From QPIN01 sp964472945 (GTDB taxonomy: Bacteria; Pseudomonadota; Gammaproteobacteria; Methylococcales; Methylomonadaceae), in the NCBI GenBank assembly GCA_964472945.1, contig CAYYNM010000035.1, positions 1 through 19,742 on the forward strand: 19,742 bases of DNA, in the 5' to 3' direction. The translations under genes and the position numbers were made by a program. The notes under the pieces are model-generated. The model had not been told where the DNA came from. It saw only the letters and a program-made list of their open reading frames with translations, and made no database searches. Every line of letters begins with the position of its first letter. The stretch's first letter is position 1. Shown here one piece after another: positions 1 through 7,313 of the stretch.

Positions 1-387
1 AAGGCATTAATTCAGCAATGGGTGATCAAGGCGAAACATGATTTTGAAACAGCAGGGCGTCTGATTGATTGTGAAGATCCTATAAATGATACGGGTGTAT
101 ATCACTGCCAGCAAAGCGCAGAAAAAATATTAAAAGCTTATTTGTGTTCTCAAGGACAGGTGATCTTAAAGGTTCATGATTTAACCTTGTTGATCAAAGA
201 GTGTATGGCGATTGATACGTCTTTTGATTCGTTTGTTGATGCCGCAGACATTCTAACACCCTATGCGGTTGTGTTTCGTTACCCAGGTGATGTGCTTGAG
301 CCAACCGACGATGAGGCAAAAGAAGCATTGCAGCTTGCAAAAGCGATGATGGAATTTGTTGCGGTGAAGGTGAATTGTGGGGTCTGA
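1..387 (+). CDS. HEPN-domain protein, 5' end outside window
   Basis: The frame is open to the left edge, so the true start is upstream and 128 residues are visible. The part beginning Q-Q-W-V-I-K-A-K-H-D-F-E-T-A matches the first helix of HEPN proteins. The segment H-C-Q-Q-S-A-E-K-I-L-K-A-Y-L and the later V-V-F-R-Y-P-G element are typical of the small stand-alone HEPN proteins usually paired with a minimal nucleotidyltransferase (MNT). Known members are RNases or toxins neutralised by the MNT partner. The partner would lie just upstream, outside the window, so pairing is inference. The 3' end overlaps the next frame by 11 nt, so the two were probably co-transcribed. A GTG at 22 could serve as a start, but it would remove the conserved Q-Q-W residues. 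Confidence 0.72.
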   Translation, partial: KALIQQWVIKAKHDFETAGRLIDCEDPINDTGVYHCQQSAEKILKAYLCSQGQVILKVHDLTLLIKECMAIDTSFDSFVDAADILTPYAVVFRYPGDVLEPTDDEAKEALQLAKAMMEFVAVKVNCGV

Positions 388-982
388 TATTGCTATTCGC
401 GTAAAGAATATTACCAAAGCTTATCAGATTTATGATAAGCCACAGGATAGACTTAAACAAAGTTTATGGCGTGGTCGCAAGCAGTTTTATCGTGAGTTTA
501 AAGCCTTGGATAATGTGTCTTTTGAAGTCAAAAAAGGTGAGACCGTTGGGATCATAGGGCGTAATGGCTCGTATCAGCATAATGAAAAATTTATCCCTAC
601 AGTGATTCGCAAGTGTTTGGAGCAAGAGTCGATTCCTGTATATGGTGATGGTAGCAATATCCGTGATTGGCTTTATGTGACAGATCATTGCTCTGGCATT
701 GATGCGGTGGTTCGCAAAGGTGAATTAAAAGAAGTATATAATATCGGCGATATTAATGAATGGAAAAACATTGATATTTGCCGTTTGATTTGCTTACTTA
801 TGGATGAGTATCAACCAGAAAATGCTCTTCACAATAGTCTGATTCCATTTGTAACTGATCGCCCAGGTCATGATTGGCGCTATGCCATTGATGCGACCAA
901 GATGAATGATAAGCTGAATTGGGAGCCTGCTGAAACATTTGAAACAGAGGGTAAAAAACTACTGAAGTTTCTCAGTTTTTAA
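377..982 (+). pseudogene. Chimeric remnant: Wzt N-terminus fused to RmlB C-terminus
   Basis: Residues 1-65 are the start of a Wzt-like ABC ATPase: I-A-I-R-V-K-N-I-T-K-A-Y, then A-L-D-N-V-S-F-E-V and G-I-I-G-R-N-G-S. Homology stops inside Walker A, before the expected G-K-S-T. From residue 66 the protein reads as the C-terminal half of an RmlB-type dTDP-glucose 4,6-dehydratase: E-K-F-I-P-T-V-I, V-Y-G-D-G-S-N-I-R-D-W-L-Y-V, D-R-P-G-H-D-W-R-Y-A-I-D-A-T-K. The product has no complete nucleotide site, no Q-loop, signature or Walker B, and no RmlB NAD domain, so I infer it has neither activity. The reading frame is intact across the junction, near 568-571. The 3' end also departs from the RmlB pattern after E-T-F-E-T. 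The simplest explanation is a deletion joining two genes of an older locus. A complete wzt lies at 6075. Confidence 0.85.
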
Positions 983-1010
983 AATGGTGGAACACGCTAT
1001 GCATGAGGCT

Positions 1011-1039
1011 TTGTTATTTTAGCTGCTGTTACCTATAAT
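1011..1039 (+). promoter_or_regulatory. Predicted sigma70 promoter for the gmd operon
   Basis: TTGTTA at 1011-1016 and a perfect TATAAT at 1034-1039 are separated by 17 nt. Transcription would start near 1046, giving a leader of about 97 nt before the gmd ATG. It lies in the scar between the chimeric frame and gmd, where a new promoter would be needed if upstream transcription was disturbed. This is prediction from sequence only. Confidence 0.5.
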
Positions 1040-1053
1040 ATAGCAAACCCTAA

Positions 1054-1146
1054 TTTAAATGGTTTCTCTCTATACGTCACGGCGAAAATAATTGGGAAAC
1101 TTCAGAAAAAACTATAGAGTGGTACTTAAAAGGAAATTCAAAATGA
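1054..1146 (+). pseudogene. Possible scrap of an RmlB/SDR C-terminus
   Basis: In the frame that ends at TGA 1144-1146, the last codons read W-E-T-S-E-K-T-I-E-W-Y-L-K-G-N-S-K. E-K-T-I-E-W-Y-L is what normally closes an RmlB-type dehydratase. The frame is closed upstream by TAA at 1051-1053, and residues before about 1084 are not recognisable. The stop overlaps the gmd ATG as ATGA, the usual coupling in this locus, which suggests that an SDR gene once sat directly before gmd. It could be the displaced tail of the chimeric frame at 377-982, whose own end departs from the family at the equivalent point. The match is short. Confidence 0.4.
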
Positions 1147-2264
1147 GTAAGGTAGCATTGATTACAGGTGTAACAGGTCAAGATGGTTCATATTTAGCTG
1201 AGTTTTTATTGAAAAAAGGTTATGAAGTTCATGGCATCAAACGCCGTGCATCATCATTTAATACCCAGCGTGTTGATCACATTTATCAAGACCCACATAT
1301 TGAGCATAAAAACTTTATTTTGCATTATGGTGACTTAACGGATTCATCTAATCTGACGCGGATCTTGCAAGAAGTGCAGCCTGATGAAGTGTATAATCTT
1401 GGTGCGCAATCGCATGTGGCGGTTAGTTTTGAATCACCAGAATATACAGCGGATGTTGATGGCATGGGCACATTGCGTTTGTTGGAAGCAATTCGTTTGT
1501 TGGGTTTGGATAAAAAGACAAAGTTTTACCAGGCATCTACATCTGAATTATTCGGTGAAGTGCAAGAGATTCCGCAAAAAGAAACCACACCATTTTATCC
1601 GCGCTCACCCTATGCAGTTGCGAAGATGTATGCTTATTGGATTGTGGTAAATTACCGTGAATCGTATGGCATGTATGCTTGCAATGGTATTTTGTTTAAT
1701 CATGAGTCACCACGTCGGGGTGAAACGTTTGTAACGCGTAAAATCACCCGTGGCTTGGCAAATATTGCCCAAGGTTTGGAATCATGCTTGTTTATGGGGA
1801 ATATAAATGCCTTGAGAGATTGGGGGCATGCCAAAGACTATGTGCGCATGCAATGGATGATGTTGCAGCAAGATAATCCTGATGATTTTGTCATTGCGAC
1901 AGGGGTGCAATATTCAGTGCGCCAGTTTATTGAGTGGTCTGCAGCTGAGTTGGGTATTTCGATTCGTTTTGAAGGTGAAGGGATTGAGGAAAAAGGCATT
2001 ATTTCCTCGATTGACGGTGATAAAGCCCCTGCTTTGGAGGTGGGTGATGTGATTGTGCAAATTGATCCGCGTTATTTCCGACCAGCAGAAGTGGAAACTT
2101 TATTAGGCGACCCAAGTAAAGCTAAAGAAAGATTAGGCTGGACACCTGAAATTACAGTGCAAGAAATGTGTGCAGAAATGGCAGCTGAAGATTTAAAAGT
2201 TGCTAAAAGGCATGCTTTACTTAAAGCGCATGGCCACCAGATTCCCGTCGCGCTTGAAAACTGA
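1143..2264 (+). CDS. gmd: GDP-mannose 4,6-dehydratase
   Basis: This enzyme converts GDP-D-mannose to GDP-4-keto-6-deoxy-D-mannose, the branch point to GDP-L-fucose, GDP-D-rhamnose, GDP-perosamine and related donors. It acts in the cytoplasm. The product has 373 residues, the usual Gmd length. The N-terminal nucleotide-binding loop is G9-V-T-G-Q-D-G15. The active site is visible as T133 and E135 (in A-S-T-S-E-L-F-G) with Y157 and K161 (Y-A-V-A-K). The segments F-N-H-E-S-P-R-R-G, D-W-G-H-A-K-D-Y and Y-F-R-P-A-E-V-E-T-L-L-G-D are strongly Gmd-like. I chose ATG 1143 because M-S-K-V-A-L-I-T-G is the family N-terminus and AAAGGA lies just upstream; an in-frame TTG at 1092 would only add unrelated residues. 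A second family member is encoded from 4265. Confidence 0.95.
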   Translation: MSKVALITGVTGQDGSYLAEFLLKKGYEVHGIKRRASSFNTQRVDHIYQDPHIEHKNFILHYGDLTDSSNLTRILQEVQPDEVYNLGAQSHVAVSFESPEYTADVDGMGTLRLLEAIRLLGLDKKTKFYQASTSELFGEVQEIPQKETTPFYPRSPYAVAKMYAYWIVVNYRESYGMYACNGILFNHESPRRGETFVTRKITRGLANIAQGLESCLFMGNINALRDWGHAKDYVRMQWMMLQQDNPDDFVIATGVQYSVRQFIEWSAAELGISIRFEGEGIEEKGIISSIDGDKAPALEVGDVIVQIDPRYFRPAEVETLLGDPSKAKERLGWTPEITVQEMCAEMAAEDLKVAKRHALLKAHGHQIPVALEN

Positions 2265-2439
2265 GTGGTAGAGATTGATTTATTAGGCTGGTGTAGCGAG
2301 CGATAAATTAGTTCTGTATGTGTATGCACTGTTACCTGATTATCGGGCATGACCAATAGATATTTTTTGGGTAGTGTAATGTAGAGTAGATAGTGAATTT
2401 TGTAAGGAGTTAATTAGTAGTGGTTAGGGAATCAGAAAC
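2265..2439. other. 175-nt intergenic gap, no clear feature
   Basis: This is the longest non-coding gap in the core operon. I see no stem-loop followed by a T-run, no convincing -35/-10 pair and no recognisable gene remnant. AAGGAG at 2404-2409 looks like a ribosome binding site but is too far from the next start and leads to no long frame. AGGGA at 2426-2430 is better placed for the TTG at 2440. Confidence 0.4.
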
Positions 2440-3564
2440 TTGTCAGTGAATCAGCTAGGTATTCGTTTCATTGGACCGACAAATAGAGTGAGTGGGCTCG
2501 CTGTATCTTGTCGCGGTTATATTGAAGCTATTAAGACAACAAGCTACCCTATTGATATAGTGTGTGTTAAACAGGGGTTTGCGCATCAGAAGAAAATAGC
2601 TTCATATTCTAGTGAATATCATATTCCTTCTGATTATGATGTTCTATCTATTGTTCATATGAATCCAGATGTGATGCATTTGTATTCAGATATTCCACAA
2701 AAATATTTAACGAATAGCTCTTATCGAGTGGGTATATGGTACTGGGAGTTATCGCGTTTACCTCCGTTATGGTTTAAATATATTGATTGTTTTGATGAGC
2801 TGTGGGTGGCATCAACATTTACCCAGCGGGCAATTCAGGCATGTACGAATATACCTGTGGTTGTGATTCCCCCATCAGTAGAAAAAAAAGCTGTTGATTG
2901 GCGCAAAGTCAACGTATTCAAAGTTCAATATAAGCTTGAGAACTACCGTTGTGTCTTTTTATATATATTTGACATGAATAGTTATATGGAGCGTAAAAAT
3001 CCATTTGCGCTTGTTAATGCCTTTGTTGATACTTTCAAGGGTTGCAATGATGCTGCATTGATCTTAAAAGTATCAAATGGCTGGATATCTGCGGATTTTC
3101 AGAAGAAAATCAAGCAAATATGCGAAGCTATGCCTAATGTTATCATTATTGATAAAATCATGAGTGACTCAGATATCGTCGCTCTTCATGGTGTGGCAAC
3201 ATGTTATGTATCACCGCATCGCTCTGAAGGTTTTGGGCTTACTATTATTGAGGCTATGATGGCTAAAAAAGTAATTGTGGCCACAGATTATGGAGCAACC
3301 ACCGATTTTATTGGGCGAGATACTGCATTCCCTGTTGATTATTCATTAATTGAGATAAAAGAAACAATGGGGCCGTATGAAAAAGGGTATGTTTGGGCTG
3401 ATATTAATCAATCTGATTTAATAAAAAAAATGGAAGCTGTATATTTACAGTCGAGCGATATTACAGATAAAATTGATAAGGCTTATTTAAGTGTTGTCGA
3501 TAAGTACTCGCCTTCGTGTGTTGGTGAGATTATTACGAAGCGCATGAAATCATTGGGTTTGTAA
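2440..3564 (+). CDS. Glycosyltransferase family 4 (GT-B fold)
   Basis: A probable cytoplasmic sugar transferase of 374 residues, close to the usual size for a single GT4 enzyme. The N-terminal half begins L-G-I-R-F-I-G-P-T-N with a glycine-rich loop. The C-terminal donor domain has the E-x7-E motif, E263-G-F-G-L-T-I-I-E271, preceded by Y-V-S-P-H-R-S. It probably uses an NDP-sugar (GDP- or UDP-linked), but donor and acceptor cannot be read from the sequence. The start is uncertain: TTG 2440 has AGGGA 9 nt upstream, and GTG 2446 is the alternative two codons in; there is no in-frame ATG nearby. It lies between gmd and a degenerate GT2 gene that begins 5 nt after its stop. It may add an adaptor sugar or act on the polymer. 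Confidence 0.85.
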   Translation: MSVNQLGIRFIGPTNRVSGLAVSCRGYIEAIKTTSYPIDIVCVKQGFAHQKKIASYSSEYHIPSDYDVLSIVHMNPDVMHLYSDIPQKYLTNSSYRVGIWYWELSRLPPLWFKYIDCFDELWVASTFTQRAIQACTNIPVVVIPPSVEKKAVDWRKVNVFKVQYKLENYRCVFLYIFDMNSYMERKNPFALVNAFVDTFKGCNDAALILKVSNGWISADFQKKIKQICEAMPNVIIIDKIMSDSDIVALHGVATCYVSPHRSEGFGLTIIEAMMAKKVIVATDYGATTDFIGRDTAFPVDYSLIEIKETMGPYEKGYVWADINQSDLIKKMEAVYLQSSDITDKIDKAYLSVVDKYSPSCVGEIITKRMKSLGL

Positions 3565-3569
3565 TCGTC

Positions 3570-4244
3570 ATGCGCTTATTAGAAGGTGTGCGGAAAACCT
3601 ATGGATTAATGAAAACGGTTGGTGTCATTGCCGCACTTCCTTTTTTGTGGAAGCGGGTCTGTCGAGGTATTACCACGCAGAACAATGAAGGGAATGATCT
3701 CACTGTTAGTGAAGGGATAAAAATTAGCATTGTCATAACTGTTGTTGATACAACTGATCATAGCTTATTAGATGTGTGTATCCAGTCTATATTGAAGCAA
3801 ACATCCCCTAACTGGGAGTTGTGTATTTGTGGTGACTTATCCATTTCAGAAGATCTCCGGCGTGTTTTAGAAGCCTATAAGGGTGTTGACGAACGAATAA
3901 GGGTTGTTCTTCCTGGTGGACATGTAGCAACCAGTGTTGCCAGCAACATGGTATCAGAACAAGCTTCCGGGGAGTTTATAGGTTATTTGGAAAATGTTTA
4001 TCATGTAGAAAAGAACACGATAGAGAATATCGTTAATATTTTATTGCAGAAGAATATTGATTACATGTCTATGAGAAAAAATGGCTTGCCTGACTTTCAA
4101 ATCATGAGAAAATCGTTATTTTGGAAATTAAAAGGGTTTAAGGGTGGGGAGCAGACGCTACCAAGCTATATGGATAATGAATTTGTTTGTGAACAGCTAA
4201 ATCTTTCTGGTATTACTTATGAGTTAAGTTATGGTTCTGATTGA
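3570..4244 (+). CDS. GT2-fold glycosyltransferase, probably catalytically degenerate
   Basis: The product has 224 residues. Residues ~1-35 are a basic helix of the kind that precedes GT2 domains in O-antigen proteins. Residues ~50-175 follow the GT2 (GT-A) plan: I-S-I-V-I-T-V-V-D-T-T, C-I-Q-S-I-L-K-Q-T-S-P-N-W-E-L, D-E-R-I-R-V-V, then A-S-G-E-F-I-G-Y-L. Where active enzymes have L-D-x-D-D, this protein has L-E141-N-V-Y, so both aspartates of the DxD metal/nucleotide motif are gone. The A-D-D-A-S element has become C-G-D-L-S. The C-terminal region is shorter than in most GT2 enzymes. It may be a decaying gene or a non-catalytic partner. The frame is intact, starts 5 nt after the GT4 stop and ends against the next dehydratase gene, so it is still translated in the operon. 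Confidence 0.7.
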   Translation: MRLLEGVRKTYGLMKTVGVIAALPFLWKRVCRGITTQNNEGNDLTVSEGIKISIVITVVDTTDHSLLDVCIQSILKQTSPNWELCICGDLSISEDLRRVLEAYKGVDERIRVVLPGGHVATSVASNMVSEQASGEFIGYLENVYHVEKNTIENIVNILLQKNIDYMSMRKNGLPDFQIMRKSLFWKLKGFKGGEQTLPSYMDNEFVCEQLNLSGITYELSYGSD

Positions 4245-4264
4245 ATAAGAGGTTAAAGGTCTTG

Positions 4265-5287
4265 GTGAATAAAACAGCGTTAATATGTGGGATTTCTGGT
4301 CAAGATGGTGCATTTCTTGCCCAGTTTCTTTTATCTAAGGATTATAAAGTCGTGGGTACATCCAGAGATGCAAGGGCATCTTCATTCAGGAATCTGGTAC
4401 GGTTGAAAATTCGAGAACAGTTGAGCTATGAATCAATGTCACTCGTTGATTTTCGCAGTGTGGCTCAGGTGCTGGATAAAGTCAGACCTGATGAAATATA
4501 TAATTTCGCGGGTCAAAGTTCTCTGGGACTATCATTTCAAATGCCCGTCGAGACCCTGGAAAGTCATGCGCTTGGCACTTTGAATATCCTGGAAGCCATT
4601 CGTTTTCTCAAATTGAAAACACGATTTTTTAATGCTTCATCTGGGGAGTGTTTTGGTTCAACGGATCTATCGCATGCCAATGAAGAGACTCGATTTCATC
4701 CCCAAAGCCCGTATGCTGTTGCCAAGGCAGCAGCGTTTTGGACGCTGGCAAACTACCGTGAGGCATACGGTTTACACGCATGTTCGGGGCTCTTATTTAA
4801 CCATGAATCACATTTGAGAGGGTTTGAGTTTGTAACGCGTAAAATAACCCATGCAGCAGCCAATATTAAGCAGGGCTTGCAACAAAAGGTCTCACTAGGA
4901 AATTTGAATGCCCGACGCGATTGGGGGCATGCAGAGGATTATGTTCGTTGCATGTGGCTGATGTTACAACACGACAAAGCAGAAGATTATGTGATCGCAA
5001 CAGGCAAGTCGCATACCGTGCGGGAATTTGTGGAATGTGCATTCAATGCCATTGATTTAAAGATAACCTGGCATGGTACAGGCGTTGATGAAGTTGGCGT
5101 TGATCAAAACGGCATGACCAGAGTTTGTGTCAACCCAGATTTTTTCCGCTTAGTCGAGGTTGATGTGTTATTGGGTGATGCAAGCAAAGCACGACAGCAA
5201 CTTGGCTGGAGCTGTAAGCATACGTTTGCTGAAATGGTTAATGATATGGTGAGTAAGGATGTTGAGAGGTTGAAAGTTAAATCATGA
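4265..5287 (+). CDS. Gmd-family NDP-sugar 4,6-dehydratase (second copy, divergent)
   Basis: An extended SDR of 340 residues from GTG 4265. The loop G9-I-S-G-Q-D-G15 aligns exactly with Gmd from this start, and AAAGG precedes it. An in-frame TTG at 4241 would overlap the preceding gene and add eight unrelated residues. The active site is kept: S126 and E128 in A-S-S-G-E-C-F-G, Y150 and K154 in Y-A-V-A-K. F-N-H-E-S-H-L-R-G, D-W-G-H-A-E-D-Y and V-E-V-D-V-L-L-G-D are Gmd signatures. It differs from the first gmd in the region after the second beta strand (R-D-A-R-A-S-S-F-R-N-L) and lacks the insert before the F-F-R-L segment. Such sequences are usually annotated as GDP-mannose 4,6-dehydratase. 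Some relatives act on GDP-heptose, so the substrate is open. It overlaps wzm by 4 nt. Confidence 0.88.
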   Translation: MNKTALICGISGQDGAFLAQFLLSKDYKVVGTSRDARASSFRNLVRLKIREQLSYESMSLVDFRSVAQVLDKVRPDEIYNFAGQSSLGLSFQMPVETLESHALGTLNILEAIRFLKLKTRFFNASSGECFGSTDLSHANEETRFHPQSPYAVAKAAAFWTLANYREAYGLHACSGLLFNHESHLRGFEFVTRKITHAAANIKQGLQQKVSLGNLNARRDWGHAEDYVRCMWLMLQHDKAEDYVIATGKSHTVREFVECAFNAIDLKITWHGTGVDEVGVDQNGMTRVCVNPDFFRLVEVDVLLGDASKARQQLGWSCKHTFAEMVNDMVSKDVERLKVKS

Positions 5288-6078
5288 AAGCATTACTATT
5301 AGCAGTGTGGAATTATAGATATTTTATCTTATCCTCTATCCGCAATGATTTTAAGGCACAATTTGCACGGAGTAAATTCGGTGGTTTGTGGATGATTATC
5401 AACCCATTGGCTCAAGTGGCTATTTATGCGCTAATACTCTCTAATATTCTTGCAGCCAAGCTCCCAGGGATTACAGATAAATATGCTTATGCTATTTATC
5501 TAATGGCGGGGCTACTCGCATGGACATTGTTTAGCGATATTATCACTCGCTGTCTCAACCTGTTTATTGCACACGGAAATTTGATGAAAAAAATGAAATT
5601 TCCTCGCATCGCCTTGCCTTGTATTGTTTTTGGCTCATGCTTATTTAGTAATTTACTATTATTCATTGCGATGCTGGGTATTTTTGCACTGTTGGGGCAT
5701 CAATTTAGTATAGCGATGTTATGGCTTATACCCTTTAGTCTTGTTGTTGCCATGCTCGCTATGGGTATTGGTTTAATACTTGGCGTGATGAATGTGTTTA
5801 TGCGTGATATAGGACTAGTGGTTCCGATTATTCTTCAAATATTATTCTGGTTTACGCCGATTGTTTATCCTATTACGATTATACCAGAACAGTACCGGCA
5901 TTATTTGGCATTCAATCCCATGTCTAGTCTCACTGCTGGTTATCAACAAGTGCTGGTTTACAATACTGCCCCACCAGTTGACAGTATTTATATCATTACA
6001 GCGATTGCGCTGTCGCTTGTTGTATTTAGTCTTTTCTTGTTTCGTCGCGCCAGTGCAGAAATGGTGGATGTATTATGA
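5284..6078 (+). CDS. wzm: Polysaccharide ABC exporter permease Wzm
   Basis: The inner-membrane subunit of the exporter that moves undecaprenyl-diphosphate-linked polysaccharide from cytoplasm to periplasm. It has 264 residues, normal for Wzm/KpsM-type ABC-2 permeases, and about six hydrophobic segments. An N-terminal amphipathic part, R-N-D-F-K-A-Q-F-A-R-S-K-F-G-G-L-W, is characteristic of the family; so are M-K-K-M-K-F-P-R-I and F-W-F-T-P-I-V-Y-P. Its ATG overlaps the preceding TGA, and its TGA overlaps the ATG of wzt, so the two subunits should be made together. Confidence 0.93.
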   Translation: MKALLLAVWNYRYFILSSIRNDFKAQFARSKFGGLWMIINPLAQVAIYALILSNILAAKLPGITDKYAYAIYLMAGLLAWTLFSDIITRCLNLFIAHGNLMKKMKFPRIALPCIVFGSCLFSNLLLFIAMLGIFALLGHQFSIAMLWLIPFSLVVAMLAMGIGLILGVMNVFMRDIGLVVPIILQILFWFTPIVYPITIIPEQYRHYLAFNPMSSLTAGYQQVLVYNTAPPVDSIYIITAIALSLVVFSLFLFRRASAEMVDVL

Positions 6079-7313
6079 GTTTGATTAGCGTACAAAATGT
6101 AGGGAAGGCATTTCGGAGTTATGGCTCCGAATGGCAGCGTGTTGCTCGCTGGTTTGGCATGCCAGTAAAGCCGAACGAAGAGAATTGGGTGCTCCGACAT
6201 GTGAATTTTGAAATCCAGCCTGGTGAGTCTATTGGTATTATTGGTCAAAATGGGGCTGGGAAAAGTACGCTGCTTAAAATGATTACAGGTACGTTACAGC
6301 CATCTGAAGGGAGAGTCCAGACCAATGGGCGTGTCGCCGCTATTCTTGAGTTGGGCATGGGCTTTAACCCTGATCTTACTGGGCGTGAAAATGCCTATCA
6401 CGGTTTAGGTCTGATGGGGTTTTCTCATGCCGAGATTGAACAAGTCATGGCTGAATTGGAAGATTTTGCAGAAGTTGGTGAGTATTTTGATCAACCAGTC
6501 CGTGTTTACTCCAGTGGTATGCAGATGCGTGTGGCTTTTGCTGTTGTGACTGCTTGCCGCCCTGAACTCCTGATTGTTGATGAGGCACTATCAGTAGGTG
6601 ATGCCTATTTTCAGCATAAGAGTTTTAATCGTATTCGAGGGCTTCAGGAGCAGGGAACTAGTTTGTTAATTGTATCCCATGACCGAGGGGCTATCCAAAG
6701 TCTGTGTGACCGCGCCATCTTGCTGGAAAATAGCTCAGTGATTAAAGATGGTAATCCTGAGGAAGTATTCGATTTTTACAATGCCATCATCGCGGAAAAA
6801 GAGAACAGTACGGTAGAAGTTAAACAACTTGATAATGGAAAAATACAAACCAATTCTGGCACGGGAGAGGTGCGGATCGTTAAGGTTACTTTGCGTAATA
6901 CTCAAGGAGAGTTAGTCGAACTTGTTTCTGTGGGTGAAGAAGTCGAAATTCGTGTAAAAATAGAAGTTCACAAACCAATTGATTCGTTGGTTATGGGGTA
7001 TGCGATAAAAGATCGCCTCGGGCAAGTTTGTTATGGAACAAACACATGGCACACTGATCAAGTTTTAAAAAGCTTATCCATTGATGATGAGTATCAATAT
7101 ATTATTAGGTTTCCAGCAAATTTAGGAGTTGGAACCTATTCTGTTTCAATTGCACTTCATGATAGAGAAACTCATCTGACGAGGAACTACGATTGGCAGG
7201 ATATGGTTCTTATCTTTAAAGTATTTAATAGTAATAAGCCTGTATTTCAGGGGTCAAGCTGGTTTCCTAAAAATACGATTGAAATCCAGAAGGAAGAAAT
7301 ACATCTCAAATGA
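6075..7313 (+). CDS. wzt: Polysaccharide ABC exporter ATPase Wzt with C-terminal glycan-binding domain
   Basis: The ATPase partner of Wzm, 412 residues. The nucleotide-binding domain (about 1-240) shows Walker A G57-Q-N-G-A-G-K-S-T65, signature S146-S-G-M-Q, Walker B with D169-E170 and the switch histidine H202. Residues ~258-405 form the extra beta-rich Wzt C-terminal domain. In E. coli O9a-type systems this domain recognises the chemical cap on the non-reducing end and so decides which chains are exported; in systems without a cap requirement it is often absent. Its presence, with a modifying enzyme fused to a coiled coil directly downstream, points to cap-dependent export. The stop overlaps the next start by 4 nt. 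The intact gene contrasts with the broken wzt start at 377. Confidence 0.94.
   Translation: MSLISVQNVGKAFRSYGSEWQRVARWFGMPVKPNEENWVLRHVNFEIQPGESIGIIGQNGAGKSTLLKMITGTLQPSEGRVQTNGRVAAILELGMGFNPDLTGRENAYHGLGLMGFSHAEIEQVMAELEDFAEVGEYFDQPVRVYSSGMQMRVAFAVVTACRPELLIVDEALSVGDAYFQHKSFNRIRGLQEQGTSLLIVSHDRGAIQSLCDRAILLENSSVIKDGNPEEVFDFYNAIIAEKENSTVEVKQLDNGKIQTNSGTGEVRIVKVTLRNTQGELVELVSVGEEVEIRVKIEVHKPIDSLVMGYAIKDRLGQVCYGTNTWHTDQVLKSLSIDDEYQYIIRFPANLGVGTYSVSIALHDRETHLTRNYDWQDMVLIFKVFNSNKPVFQGSSWFPKNTIEIQKEEIHLK

Noticed and set aside
1092..1142. TTG-initiated 17-residue extension of gmd
   Set aside because: The Gmd family starts at the ATG at 1143, and the upstream bases read better as another gene's tail in a different frame.
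2265..2439. Gene remnant or promoter between gmd and the GT4 gene
   Set aside because: No frame gave recognisable protein segments and no -35 box matches the TGTAAT at 2375.
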